DNA of 64,000 nt, taken from NCBI GenBank assembly GCA_016842005.1, contig JAENYD010000013.1, positions 1 to 64,000 on the forward strand, read 5' to 3'. This DNA is from Clostridium thermobutyricum (GTDB lineage: Bacteria; Bacillota; Clostridia; Ch29). Position numbers and translations under genes: made by a program. The notes under the pieces were generated by a model. The model searched no databases. It had not been told where the DNA came from and saw nothing but the letters and a program-made list of their open reading frames with translations. How positions within the stretch are numbered: position 1 is the first letter of the stretch; each line of letters starts with the position of its first letter. Positions 25,599 to 34,333 of this stretch are shown here, piece by piece.

Positions 25599-25961
25599 CT
25601 AACCTTCAGAAAGGTCCGGTCTTAATTTTTTCGCATCCTTCAGATAAACATGCCTGACCCTCTGGCCTTCTTCCATATTCGCCAATAACATCACTCTGAT
25701 ACACTTTGCCAGGCTGTGTCTTACCGGCATCTCCGCCGCGCACAGCAGGGGTACCCTTTGGAAACCTTTCTTCCTTAGCCCGGCTGCCGGATAAGCGCTA
25801 TCCAGGTCTGCAGTACATGTAAAAATAATAAATACAATGTTCTCATCCGAAAGATTATTGGCCTGCTTTATTTCATTTATCAGCTGCACAGCAGCTTCTT
25901 CAATTTCTTTACTGTTGTTTTCGCTTACTGTGACAGCCCCTCTGATTGCCGCTACCACCAT
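25599..25961 (-). CDS. aroH: Chorismate mutase, AroH type
   Basis: A 120-residue monofunctional chorismate mutase of the trimeric Bacillus AroH fold. Family marks are AIRGAVTV (Arg7 of the active site), FTCTADLDSAYPA and VPLLCAAEMPV, with RVRHVYLKDAKKLRPDL at the end. It converts chorismate to prephenate for Phe/Tyr synthesis. Start ATG with AAGGTG upstream. No other aromatic pathway gene is near. Confidence 0.94.
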   Translation of the reverse strand: MVVAAIRGAVTVSENNSKEIEEAAVQLINEIKQANNLSDENIVFIIFTCTADLDSAYPAAGLRKKGFQRVPLLCAAEMPVRHSLAKCIRVMLLANMEEGQRVRHVYLKDAKKLRPDLSEG

Positions 25962-26012
25962 TAATTATTCACCTTATAACATTATATATTACATGAACTT
26001 TCTTCTCAAGCC

Positions 26013-26486
26013 TTATTTTAGCTTAACCCGTGAAATTACTTCAATTTTATTTTTGGCGCTGACCCGCATACCGATTGACGGCTTAAGAACGTTATCGCTG
26101 ACACCCACTACCGTAAAGTACAGGGACTGTTTCTTCACCCTGGAAGCGTCAAGCTCCAGCAGGTCATTGTTCTTGACCTCGACCTCCACTTCCTGTCTGT
26201 CAAACCTTGCCACAGGCTCACCGTTGACCAGAAGCATTGCCTCCGGATAGAGCTCCTGATTCTCCATTTTTACGATAATCTTCCCGCTGGTGGATAATAA
26301 TCCTGCTTCCTGCAGCGAATCCCCTTCCAGCCGGGTAGTATAGTTAAGAAACACCCGTGCGGTATCGTTGAGCATAAGGGCCTGAAATGCAATCAAAAGT
26401 AATATTCCCGCAATTACCGCTTTCAGAATTAATCTCTCCACCGCATATGCAATATCAAAATGTTTTTTTCGGGATTTCCCGGACAT
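26013..26486 (-). CDS. Conserved hypothetical membrane-anchored protein
   Basis: No family recognised. A 157-residue protein with one N-terminal membrane helix (LILKAVIAGILLLIAFQALML) after a basic start, so the rest should be outside the membrane. The remainder is beta-rich, with segments such as LYPEAMLLVNGEPVARF that look like a PEGA or Ig-type fold. GGAGGG precedes ATG. It sits between a terminator and aroH and may share the aroH transcript. Confidence 0.6.
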   Translation of the reverse strand: MSGKSRKKHFDIAYAVERLILKAVIAGILLLIAFQALMLNDTARVFLNYTTRLEGDSLQEAGLLSTSGKIIVKMENQELYPEAMLLVNGEPVARFDRQEVEVEVKNNDLLELDASRVKKQSLYFTVVGVSDNVLKPSIGMRVSAKNKIEVISRVKLK

Positions 26487-26531
26487 ATCAAAGCCCTCCG
26501 TTAACTGTTTTTACTATGTTATGCAGAAAAA

Positions 26532-26556
26532 TAAAAAAAATGCACCCATGTGCATT
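26532..26556 (-). terminator. terminator after BaiN-like gene
   Basis: Stem AATGCAC / GTGCATT followed on the minus strand by eight Ts. Confidence 0.85.
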
Positions 26557-26576
26557 CTCTGTATATGACTAATCTG

Positions 26577-27821
26577 TTACCTGCAGTTCATACCGGCAAT
26601 ATATCCGGTTGAAAACGCAATTTGAAGATTAAACCCCCCGGTAAGGGCATCTACATCCAGCACTTCCCCGACGAAAAACAAGCCCTTCACCAGACGGGAC
26701 TCCATAGTTGAGGGATTGACTTCCCGGGTGGAAACGCCTCCGGCAGTTACTATGGCTTCTTCCATCGGTCTAACTCCTGCAACTGAGATATCCATCCCCT
26801 TTATTGCCCTGACCAGTCCCGCCCTTTCTTCTCTGCTAATCTGGTTTGCTGCTTTTAAGGAAGAAATCCCGGCTTTTTTCAGCAGCACGGGGATTAACCT
26901 CTGGGGCAGAATACGGTTCAATATGTTCTTAGGCAGTTTATTAGGATTTCCGCTGAGATATTCCACCATATTTTTATCCAGGTCCGTCACATCCGCATCA
27001 GGCATTAAATCCATTTTCAATAATACCTTTTCTTCCAGAAAATCATATATAAACCTGCTGAGGGTCAGAATAGAAGGCCCTGAAAGCCCGAAATGCGTAA
27101 ACAAAACTCCGCCCAACTCCTCCCTTATTTTCCTGCCTCCTGAAGTGAATGCCTCTGTCCTTACCCTGTCCAGGGATAATCCCTGTAGGCCTGCGGGCCA
27201 CTTGTCCTCAGTTTCAACCGCCACCAGTGAAGGCCGGAGCGGTATTATACGGTGCCCCGCTTCCTCTGCCCATCTGTACCCGTCACCGGTGGACCCCGTC
27301 CAGGGATAGGACAGTCCCCCGGTTGCCACAACAACAGAGGATGCCCGTATAAACTGGCCCCTGCAGGTATATATCCCCCTTACCTTTCCGCCTTTGAAAT
27401 CAATACCGGATACAGGGCTGCTCAGCCTGACTTCCGCTCCGTTCCCGTACAGATGCCTCTCAAGGGCCTTTACAACATCTGCGGCTCTTTCAGACACGGG
27501 AAACACCCTGCCCTCCTCCTCTATCTTAGTAGGAACACCCAGATTATTGAAAAGTTCAATCAGATCTTCCTGATTGAATGCATACAGGGCCGAATACAAA
27601 AAAACACCGTTTCCAGGGGTATTCTCAATCAACCGGTCAACATCGCAGGAATTAGTGACATTACATCTTTTATTACCGGTCAGGTATATCTTTTTCCCCA
27701 GTATTCTGTTTTTCTCCAGCAGAAGTGTTTTCATGCCCCGGGATGCTGCTGCCGCTGCAGCCATCATTCCGGCAGCCCCTCCGCCGATTACCACTACTCT
27801 ATTATTCACCTTCGCAACCAT
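26577..27821 (-). CDS. NAD(P)/FAD-dependent oxidoreductase, HI0933/BaiN family
   Basis: A 414-residue flavoprotein. The FAD motif is VVVIGGGAAGMMAA, then GNKRCNVTNS (family signature), VVVATGGLSYPWTGSTGDG and the C-terminal ITAGGV/GLFFVGEVLDVDALTGGFNLQIAF. In gut Clostridia BaiN is tied to bile-acid dehydroxylation, but most homologues have no known substrate. ATG at 27821 is preferred; the frame reaches 27935, but those 38 extra residues do not look like the family. The gene follows the phosphatase gene. Confidence 0.88.
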   Translation of the reverse strand: MVAKVNNRVVVIGGGAAGMMAAAAAASRGMKTLLLEKNRILGKKIYLTGNKRCNVTNSCDVDRLIENTPGNGVFLYSALYAFNQEDLIELFNNLGVPTKIEEEGRVFPVSERAADVVKALERHLYGNGAEVRLSSPVSGIDFKGGKVRGIYTCRGQFIRASSVVVATGGLSYPWTGSTGDGYRWAEEAGHRIIPLRPSLVAVETEDKWPAGLQGLSLDRVRTEAFTSGGRKIREELGGVLFTHFGLSGPSILTLSRFIYDFLEEKVLLKMDLMPDADVTDLDKNMVEYLSGNPNKLPKNILNRILPQRLIPVLLKKAGISSLKAANQISREERAGLVRAIKGMDISVAGVRPMEEAIVTAGGVSTREVNPSTMESRLVKGLFFVGEVLDVDALTGGFNLQIAFSTGYIAGMNCR

Positions 27822-27937
27822 CCTTTGAAGCAAATCTTCAATCAAGCCAGAAATGTCTTTACCATGGCCTTGCTGAGAACTGCAAACACCAGATTGCCGG
27901 GCATGGGCTTCACCTTGCAGAGGATACGGATGCATGC

Positions 27938-28552
27938 TCAGTCATTTTTCGTTAAATGATATGAATCATTCAGTGTTACCAGGACGTTTCCCTCTTCCTT
28001 AAAATCTATTATGCTGACTGCCCCGTTATCTATACGTATCCTTCTGAAAAATACGAGGTCAATATCCAGCAAACCGAATACAAGAGTTTTTATCAGTATT
28101 CCGTGGGAGACCAGGGCAATTTTTTCACCGGGATGCCTTTTTACTATCCCGTACACTCCTTTTAGCGCCCTCTCCTGTACCATGACAAGCTTCTCTCCAC
28201 CGGGAATCACAGCTTCATGGGGCCTGCTGCGCCAGGTGGTATAAACCTCCTGAAACTCATTCTTGATATCTTCAATGGTTTTACCCTCCCATTTTCCCAG
28301 GTTCATTTCCCTGAAATCCGGAGAGGTTATTACTTCGAGCCCCAGCCTGTCACCAACAGCCCTGGCAGTACAATAGGCCCTTTTCAGATCGCTTGAATAC
28401 AAAAAACTTATCTTCTCCTTCTCCAGCCTTTCTGCCACTCTTTCCGCCTGCCACATGCCGCTGGAGGTGAGATGAGTATCTGTAGAACCCTGGGTCCTCT
28501 TTGCTTTGTTCCATTCAGTTTCACCGTGCCGCACCAGATATAGCCTGGTCAT
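27938..28552 (-). CDS. Histidine phosphatase family protein (PGM/GpmB-like)
   Basis: 204 residues with the catalytic RHGETEWN motif near residue 8, LTSSGMWQAE, the SSDLKRA block, Glu in FREMNLGKWEG and the second His in LVSHGILI. Members are phosphoglycerate mutases or broad phosphatases such as CobC and PhoE. The substrate cannot be read. ATG at 28552 is chosen for its GGAGAG site. Confidence 0.9.
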   Translation of the reverse strand: MTRLYLVRHGETEWNKAKRTQGSTDTHLTSSGMWQAERVAERLEKEKISFLYSSDLKRAYCTARAVGDRLGLEVITSPDFREMNLGKWEGKTIEDIKNEFQEVYTTWRSRPHEAVIPGGEKLVMVQERALKGVYGIVKRHPGEKIALVSHGILIKTLVFGLLDIDLVFFRRIRIDNGAVSIIDFKEEGNVLVTLNDSYHLTKND

Positions 28553-28589
28553 GCTTGATATCTCTCCTCTGTGTTCAATAATATGTTCA

Positions 28590-28625
28590 CGAGAAATAGC
28601 CGTGGACACTGGTTATCCACGGCTA
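28590..28625 (-). terminator. terminator after rpiR-type gene
   Basis: 10-bp stem TAGCCGTGGA / TCCACGGCTA then TTTCTC on the minus strand, just past the regulator's stop. Confidence 0.75.
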
Positions 28626-28629
28626 CCCA

Positions 28630-29511
28630 TCATTTTATTCCGTTTCTTTCTTTATCCGAATATGTCTGGTATTCTCCCCAGATATCCTCCAGCCTTCCGA
28701 ATACTTTGGTGACCCTGTCTTTTTCTCTCATGCTCACTCCTATGATTAACGCATTAATCAAGCTCATGGGAGCAACCAGAGAATCCACGAATGAAGCTAT
28801 ATTGCTCTTGGTAAACAGGGTATAATCCGAATAATTAAGAAGAGGTGAAAGAGGACTGTCGGTTATCGCGATAATTTTCGCTCCCTGTTTTCTGACAAAG
28901 TTCAATGCTTCAACAGTTCTCCTGGAATACCTGGGAAAGCTTATTGCAAGCACCAGGTCCTCGCTTCCTACATTGAACAGCTGTTCATATATCTCGCTTA
29001 TACCACGGGACACTACTTTGACGTTTTCCAGTATCAGGTTAAGATAAAATCCGAGAAAATCAGCCAGGGTGGTGGAAGTCCTCAAACCGATAATATATAT
29101 GTTCCTCGCTTCCATTATATGGTCCACAACTTTATCGAAAGTAGCTACATCCACTTCTTCAAGGGTTGCCCTGATATTGTCTATATCCGATTTCAATACA
29201 TTTCTGACCACATCGTCCTCATTCACCATATCAGAAGACATTTCTATGCGCTGCACCGTTGTAAGTTTGGTTTTAATCAGTTCCTGCAGCGCCTTTTGCA
29301 GTCTCGGATATCCTTCATAACCCAGGGCCACCGCAAATCGTACAACGGTGGATTCGCTGACCCCTACCTTTTCACCCAGATTTGCAGCAGTCATGAATGC
29401 CGCTTTATCATAATGGGATAGAATATACTCTGCTATTAACTTTTGTCCCTTGCTCAACCTGGGAAAATTCTGCCGTATGAGTCTGAGTAAATCCACATTT
29501 ACGTCGTTCAT
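28630..29511 (-). CDS. MurR/RpiR family transcriptional regulator
   Basis: 293 residues: N-terminal RpiR helix-turn-helix (AANLGEKVGVSESTVVRFAVALGY) and a C-terminal SIS sugar-phosphate-binding domain (IYIIGLRTSTTLADF, ISFPRYSRRTVEAL). Most relatives respond to phosphosugars. It starts 11 bases after korC and ends the kor operon, so it may sense a metabolite linked to that enzyme. ATG at 29511 has AAGGATG upstream. Confidence 0.9.
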   Translation of the reverse strand: MNDVNVDLLRLIRQNFPRLSKGQKLIAEYILSHYDKAAFMTAANLGEKVGVSESTVVRFAVALGYEGYPRLQKALQELIKTKLTTVQRIEMSSDMVNEDDVVRNVLKSDIDNIRATLEEVDVATFDKVVDHIMEARNIYIIGLRTSTTLADFLGFYLNLILENVKVVSRGISEIYEQLFNVGSEDLVLAISFPRYSRRTVEALNFVRKQGAKIIAITDSPLSPLLNYSDYTLFTKSNIASFVDSLVAPMSLINALIIGVSMREKDRVTKVFGRLEDIWGEYQTYSDKERNGIK

Positions 29512-29522
29512 ACAATCATCCT

Positions 29523-30059
29523 TTACGATATATTCATGCAAAGTTTTTTGCCTTCCTCAAGGGCCTTCTTGTTCAATGCCTCTGTTCCTGGCGGCACTCT
29601 GTTCAATACCGCTTTTTCAAGGACATCATCAGAAACAAGTTTTACAATGGAATTGATGGCACCCAATGCCACTATATTTGCCACCATCGCCTTACCAACC
29701 ACATCTTTGGCAGTATCCAGAATAGGCAGGCTGTATTCTGCCGATCCCCTGCCCCCGAGGGTAGATACTGTTTCATCCACTATTATTATACCATCTTCCT
29801 TAACGCTGTCCACATATTTATCGTACGCCTTCTGTGTAAGGGCCAGAAAAACGTCAGGTTTCCTTACCTTGGGATAATGTATGTCGGTATCGCTGATGAT
29901 TACTTCCGCCTTGCTTGCCCCGCCTCTTGCCTCCGGACCGTAGGACTGACTCTGTACTGCATTCAATCCGCCGTTTATGGCCGCTTCCGCCAGTATAATC
30001 CCGCCTAATATCAGGCCCTGACCACCCGAACCGCTTAGTCTTAGCTCAATGCTGCCCAT
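29523..30059 (-). CDS. korC: 2-oxoacid:ferredoxin oxidoreductase, gamma subunit
   Basis: 178 residues of the OFOR gamma domain: GSGGQGLILGGIILAEAA at the start, then SYGPEARGGASKAEVI, both typical. It completes the four-subunit enzyme encoded by korDABC that oxidises 2-oxoglutarate or branched 2-oxoacids to acyl-CoA while reducing ferredoxin. Substrate cannot be fixed from sequence alone. Confidence 0.93.
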   Translation of the reverse strand: MGSIELRLSGSGGQGLILGGIILAEAAINGGLNAVQSQSYGPEARGGASKAEVIISDTDIHYPKVRKPDVFLALTQKAYDKYVDSVKEDGIIIVDETVSTLGGRGSAEYSLPILDTAKDVVGKAMVANIVALGAINSIVKLVSDDVLEKAVLNRVPPGTEALNKKALEEGKKLCMNIS

Positions 30060-30063
30060 ACTT

Positions 30064-30882
30064 CTACCCCCTTTTGAAACTCTCGATAATTTTTTTGTAT
30101 TGCTCCGTATACTCGGGCTGAGGATTGTTATAAAGTTCTCCGATTATTATCTTGCCATCCACCTTTTCCTTGGGCAATTTCTTTGCTGCTGCCGCATTCA
30201 CACTACTGTCCTTAAGATACTCCATCATTTTCACCGCATCTCCCTTTTTGTTCTTCCTTCCGTAATAAGTGGGACACACGCTTATTGCTTCCACAAGGGA
30301 AAATCCTTTATTCAGTATAGCCTTCCCTATAAGGTCTGTCAGCAGCTGGGCATGATAAACGGTTGCCCTTCCCACGTAGGTGGCATCCGCAGCCTGAACA
30401 AGATTACAGATATCGAAAACCTTTTCTATATTTCCATAAGGAGCCGTTGTTCCCCTGTCCCCTGTGGGAGTGGTAGGAGAATACTGCCCTCCCGTCATCC
30501 CGTATATATTATTATTGAACACCACGGTGGTAATATCGATGTTTCTCCGGGCAGCATGTATCAGGTGATTTCCTCCTATTGCAGTACAATCACCGTCACC
30601 GGTAAGCACTATTACCTCCAGTTCCGGATTGGCATGCTTGACCCCTGTTGCAAAGGCTAGGGCCCTTCCATGGGTGGTATGAAGGGTATTGAAATCCATG
30701 TATCCGGAAGCCCTGGATGAGCACCCTATACCCGAAACAACGCATACCTTGTCTTTTTCAAGCCCCAGTTGGTCAATCGCCCTGGCCACCGCTCTCATAA
30801 TTATGCCGTGTCCGCATCCGGGGCACCAAATATGGGGAAGCTTATCCATCCTGAAATATTTTTTTATCAGTCTGCTAGACAT
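30064..30882 (-). CDS. korB: 2-oxoacid:ferredoxin oxidoreductase, beta subunit
   Basis: 272 residues. Thiamine-pyrophosphate binding subunit with WCPGCGHGI near residue 19, GIGCSSR, then GDGDCTAIGGNHLIHAARRN and the Mg2+/TPP NNNIYGMTGGQ motif. The start follows the korA stop at once, behind GGGGG. Order D-A-B-C is the classic korDABC layout. Confidence 0.95.
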   Translation of the reverse strand: MSSRLIKKYFRMDKLPHIWCPGCGHGIIMRAVARAIDQLGLEKDKVCVVSGIGCSSRASGYMDFNTLHTTHGRALAFATGVKHANPELEVIVLTGDGDCTAIGGNHLIHAARRNIDITTVVFNNNIYGMTGGQYSPTTPTGDRGTTAPYGNIEKVFDICNLVQAADATYVGRATVYHAQLLTDLIGKAILNKGFSLVEAISVCPTYYGRKNKKGDAVKMMEYLKDSSVNAAAAKKLPKEKVDGKIIIGELYNNPQPEYTEQYKKIIESFKRG

Positions 30883-32022
30883 CTAGATTACCCCCTTGAC
30901 CTTATCCAGAATCTCTTCCGGTGTGATTATATCTCCATCTGCCCTGTTTATGCCTTCTACCCTGCACCTGCCCCCTGCAACCCGCTCAACCTCGTAAATA
31001 TACTGACCAAGGTTCATTTCGGGGACAATTATCCTCCTGGCCTTCTCTGACAGTTGTTTTACCTTTTCCTCAGGGAAGGGCCATATTGTTATGGGCCTGA
31101 AAAGCCCCGCTTTAATACCCTCTTCCCTGGCGGAATATACCGCACTTCTTGCCGACCTTGCCGTACTCCCATAGGCCAGCACTATAATTTCAGCGTCATC
31201 CGTATTGTCTTCTTCGTATAAAAGAATATCCTGGATATTATTGTTTATCTTTGCCGTCAACCGATTTATAAGGCTGGCTGCCACCTCCGGACTGTTGCTC
31301 GGAAAACCTGTCTGGTCATGTACCAGACCTGTAACATGAAATCTGTAACCTTCGCCAAAAGCGGCCATTTCCGGCACTCCGCCCCGAGGGTCAGCTTTAT
31401 ATGGTATATACTCTTCCGGTTTCACAGAGGGTTTTTTCCTGTCAACAATGTCTATAGTGTCCGGATCGGGTAACTCGACTTTTTCCCTCATGTGTGCAAT
31501 CACTTCGTCCAGAAGAAGTATTACCGGCATCCTGTATTTTTCCGCCATATTAAAGGCCTTTACGGTTATAGAAAATATTTCAGGTACTGAAGACGGATAC
31601 AGCGCTATTACCGGATGGTCCCCGTGGGTACCCCAGCGGGCCTGCATGATATCCCCCTGGGATGGGGAAGTAGGTAATCCTGTGCTGGGTCCTCCCCTCT
31701 GGACATTTACTATTACACAGGGAATTTCCGCCATGGCGGCATAGCCTATATTCTCCTGCTTCAATGATATACCGGGTCCGCTGGATGCAGTCATTGCCTT
31801 AAGTCCTGTCAGTGATGCCCCGATAACTGCCGCCATACTGGCTATCTCATCTTCCATCTGTACAAATTTGCCTCCCACCTGAGGCAGCCTTTCCGCCGAC
31901 CCCTCTGCAATCTCTGTGGAAGGGGTAATGGGATAACCGGCAAAAAACCTCATACCAGCCGCAATGGCCCCTTCAACACAGGCCTCATTTCCCTGCATAA
32001 GCCTTACTTTTTTATTATTCAT
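30883..32022 (-). CDS. korA: 2-oxoacid:ferredoxin oxidoreductase, alpha subunit
   Basis: 379 residues. KorA pyrimidine-binding domain: MQGNEACVEGAIAAG, GYPITPSTEIAE, GASLTGLKAMTASSGPG and the QRGGPSTGLPTSPSQGD segment, then the C-terminal transketolase-like domain. ATG at 32022 lies after GGAGGGGGGG and overlaps korD by 8 bases. Confidence 0.95.
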   Translation of the reverse strand: MNNKKVRLMQGNEACVEGAIAAGMRFFAGYPITPSTEIAEGSAERLPQVGGKFVQMEDEIASMAAVIGASLTGLKAMTASSGPGISLKQENIGYAAMAEIPCVIVNVQRGGPSTGLPTSPSQGDIMQARWGTHGDHPVIALYPSSVPEIFSITVKAFNMAEKYRMPVILLLDEVIAHMREKVELPDPDTIDIVDRKKPSVKPEEYIPYKADPRGGVPEMAAFGEGYRFHVTGLVHDQTGFPSNSPEVAASLINRLTAKINNNIQDILLYEEDNTDDAEIIVLAYGSTARSARSAVYSAREEGIKAGLFRPITIWPFPEEKVKQLSEKARRIIVPEMNLGQYIYEVERVAGGRCRVEGINRADGDIITPEEILDKVKGVI

Positions 32023-32230
32023 CCTCTTGCCCCCCCTCCAGGTAAATTGCATAATCCGGACATCTCAGTTCGCAAAGGCCGCATTTGGTACAGGCGTCAA
32101 TATCCGCTATTTTTACCTTCGTTCCTTCCATTTTCAGTACGCTGGCAGGACAGAACGCCGCACAAATGCCACAGCCCTTGCACCACTCTTCCTTTACAAC
32201 CAGTGACTTTGTTTTTTCTCTGGATGTCAC
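32015..32230 (-). CDS. korD: Ferredoxin-like delta subunit of 2-oxoacid oxidoreductase
   Basis: A 71-residue bacterial ferredoxin with two [4Fe-4S] motifs: CKGCGICAAFCP and CTKCGLCELRCP. It is the electron entry from the catalytic subunits to free ferredoxin. GTG at 32230 is preferred because GAAGGGGG lies 8 bases upstream. It is the first gene of korDABC. Confidence 0.93.
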   Translation of the reverse strand: MTSREKTKSLVVKEEWCKGCGICAAFCPASVLKMEGTKVKIADIDACTKCGLCELRCPDYAIYLEGGQEDE

Positions 32231-32400
32231 CTCTCGGGCCCCCTTCAAATATGTATTGGATGTAACACAATATGAAGCACAAAATTCATTTTTCTGATTT
32301 TATTTTATTATATACAAACATTTTGTGCAAGGGAAATTTCATTTGTCACGCAATTGTATACTTTCAAACTTGTATTTAGGTATACAATTATATTCAAATA

Positions 32401-32420
32401 AAAAAGCAGCTATCGCTGCC
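32401..32420 (-). terminator. terminator after ypmA-like gene
   Basis: Stem GCAGC / GCTGC with TTTTTA on the minus strand. The 32249-32400 stretch is an AT-rich promoter region of korD. Confidence 0.75.
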
Positions 32421-32591
32421 CTAAGTTTCGTATATTGAAATTACCATTTTATCTTCATCTTGCATGGCAAGACCAAATACGAGGTTTTTATTTTTCAGTG
32501 TCTTGTTCAAAAAATCTACCAATTTGTATAACTCATCATTTTTGTACACTTCCTGAATTCCTATAAGTTTTAGCCCTTCCTCTTCGCTCAT
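32421..32591 (-). CDS. DUF4264/YpmA family small protein
   Basis: A 56-residue frame that starts at ATG behind GAGGAGGT. The sequence LYKLVDFLNKTLKNKNLVFGLA ending ISIYET is the pattern of the YpmA/DUF4264 family seen across Bacilli and Clostridia. No function is known. It lies 12 bases after surE and is probably cotranscribed. Confidence 0.85.
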   Translation of the reverse strand: MSEEEGLKLIGIQEVYKNDELYKLVDFLNKTLKNKNLVFGLAMQDEDKMVISIYET

Positions 32592-32603
32592 ATGGCTACC
32601 TCC

Positions 32604-33365
32604 TCAAAATTTGAATTCCCACTTTTGCAGTTCCTCAATCAAACTGAATTTCGTCAGGTCAAAATGTATAGGCGTAACAGTTATGTAGTTCTGCGAAATC
32701 ATATTTATATCGCACCGGTCATTATGATATTCGTCCACTGCTTCGCCGGACAGCCAGTAATACTGCTGGCCTCTAGGGTCTTTCCTTTCATCGAAGGAAT
32801 TTCTGTACCTCCGTGTGCCCAGACAGGTGATTTTAACTCCCTTAATGCGGTCATAACTGACACCGGGAATATTTACATTCAACAGGGTATCCTTTTGCAG
32901 TTTATTTTTGTGTATATTTTTAGCCAAAATTCTTGCAAACCTGGCTGCAACACTATAATCGGTGGCATCGTATGAAGCCAGGGAAATGGCAGCTGATGGA
33001 ATACCCAGAATAGCCGCTTCTATGGCTGCCGAAACAGTACCGGAATACAGCACATCGGTGCCCAAATTCGGACCCCTGTTTATACCTGAAAGGACTATAT
33101 CGGGATTACTGTCCAGCAAGGCTTCGATACCCAGCTTAACGCAGTCGGAAGGTGTACCGTTAACCGACCATGCCTTTACGCCCTTCCCAAAATGATTAAC
33201 CGGCGTGGCCCGGAGAGGTTTATGCATGGTAATCGCATGCCCTACCGCGCTTCTTTCCCTTTCCGGGGCAACAACCACCACATGGCCAATATCCTCTACG
33301 GCTGCCGCCAGACTCATTATACCCGGGGCCTCTATCCCATCATCATTTGTAACCAGAATTAACAT
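32604..33365 (-). CDS. surE: 5'/3'-nucleotidase SurE
   Basis: 253 residues. The metal site is built from ILVTNDDGIEAPG, VAPERERSAVGHAIT with the Ser/Asn pair, and SGINRGPNLGTDVLYSGTV. SurE dephosphorylates nucleoside monophosphates. ATG at 33365 follows GGGGAGG. The frame runs 32 residues farther but those are not family-like. Confidence 0.95.
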   Translation of the reverse strand: MLILVTNDDGIEAPGIMSLAAAVEDIGHVVVVAPERERSAVGHAITMHKPLRATPVNHFGKGVKAWSVNGTPSDCVKLGIEALLDSNPDIVLSGINRGPNLGTDVLYSGTVSAAIEAAILGIPSAAISLASYDATDYSVAARFARILAKNIHKNKLQKDTLLNVNIPGVSYDRIKGVKITCLGTRRYRNSFDERKDPRGQQYYWLSGEAVDEYHNDRCDINMISQNYITVTPIHFDLTKFSLIEELQKWEFKF

Positions 33366-33586
33366 ATAAATACCTCCCCACCCGGTCAACCCGCTGAAAA
33401 CCCGGCCGGCACAAGCAAATTCAAAAGCCGGCACCCTTGGAATCTCTTGTACAATTTGCATTATATCAGTAATCTTTATTGAGTTCCATATACAAATTAT
33501 TTTTTCCTTTAGATTGTATTAAATACGACTTTTATAGCCATTATTAACATATACTAATTCCGTTACTAAAAATCCGGGGTGAAATA

Positions 33587-34225
33587 ATGATCCAGATCGA
33601 CGACGCAGGCAGTGGCAGCTTGGTTGGCGGCACATGCATAGGTGTCAACAGGATAGAAACAGGAGAATATTCATATGGTATTATTCCCCTTGAATACTAC
33701 CGCCCTGAGTCCTTTAAGGCCAAAGCTTACCAGGACTGTGCCATCCACATAGTACAGGATACCTTTAACAGACTCAATATTGGCAAAAGAGAACCTATCC
33801 AGGTATGCAGGGGGTATATGTTCGACAAATTGAAAAAATGGCTCAAAACCAATAACTACCCATGGCAAAGCACAAAAATCGAAGACCCCTTACAAACCAT
33901 TGTAGAAAAAACCTTTGAAGACTATATCATATCCCTCGGGCTTCCTTCCCGCTTCATCCGCTATACCAAGTACCCCTTTCATTTTCACCGGTTATTGAAG
34001 TGGGTATACGCTGATTATGACAACAGAAAGCATCTTTGCAAAACAGGCTGGGACAGCTGGCAGAAATATAAGGATATTGACCGGGAAGTATATTACAGCA
34101 GTATGAATAAACCAAATTTTTACTGTATGAAATGCGGAGAAAAAATAGCTGAGGGAAGCAGGATAAAGGTTATAAGATATTTCACCAACAGGATTAACAA
34201 AGTATGCCTGCATGATTACTGTTAG
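33587..34225 (+). CDS. Conserved unknown protein, RNase H-like start, zinc-finger end
   Basis: 212 residues, the only sizeable plus-strand protein gene here. The N-terminus IQIDDAGSGSLVGGT resembles the first strand and Gly-rich loop of RNase HII (DEAGRGP), with two acidic residues in place. The C-terminus has CMKCG and CLHDYC, a likely CxxC/CxHxxC zinc site. The middle is helical and aromatic-rich. GGGGTG precedes ATG. CATATACT at 33548 looks like a sporulation-sigma -10 box. I recall similar unnamed Clostridia proteins. The nuclease idea is inference. Confidence 0.75.
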   Translation: MIQIDDAGSGSLVGGTCIGVNRIETGEYSYGIIPLEYYRPESFKAKAYQDCAIHIVQDTFNRLNIGKREPIQVCRGYMFDKLKKWLKTNNYPWQSTKIEDPLQTIVEKTFEDYIISLGLPSRFIRYTKYPFHFHRLLKWVYADYDNRKHLCKTGWDSWQKYKDIDREVYYSSMNKPNFYCMKCGEKIAEGSRIKVIRYFTNRINKVCLHDYC

Positions 34226-34265
34226 GTAACACACAAACCAAAAACAAACCGCTTTTCAGTGGTCA

Positions 34266-34299
34266 GGGGACATGCCTGCTGAAATACAGGAATGTCCCC
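34266..34299. terminator. hairpin between convergent genes
   Basis: GGGGACAT / ATGTCCCC stem with an inner CCTG/CAGG stem. It lies between the plus-strand unknown gene and the convergent carboxyltransferase gene; T-runs are weak on both sides. Confidence 0.6.
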
Positions 34300-34333
34300 C
34301 TCATAATGTTCCCGATATATCAGTATCTCTTTA

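Noticed and set aside
27822-27935. 38-residue N-terminal extension of the BaiN-like protein
   Set aside because: The extension is polar, lacks family resemblance and begins right at the previous gene's stop without a ribosome site; the FAD motif normally lies near the N-terminus.
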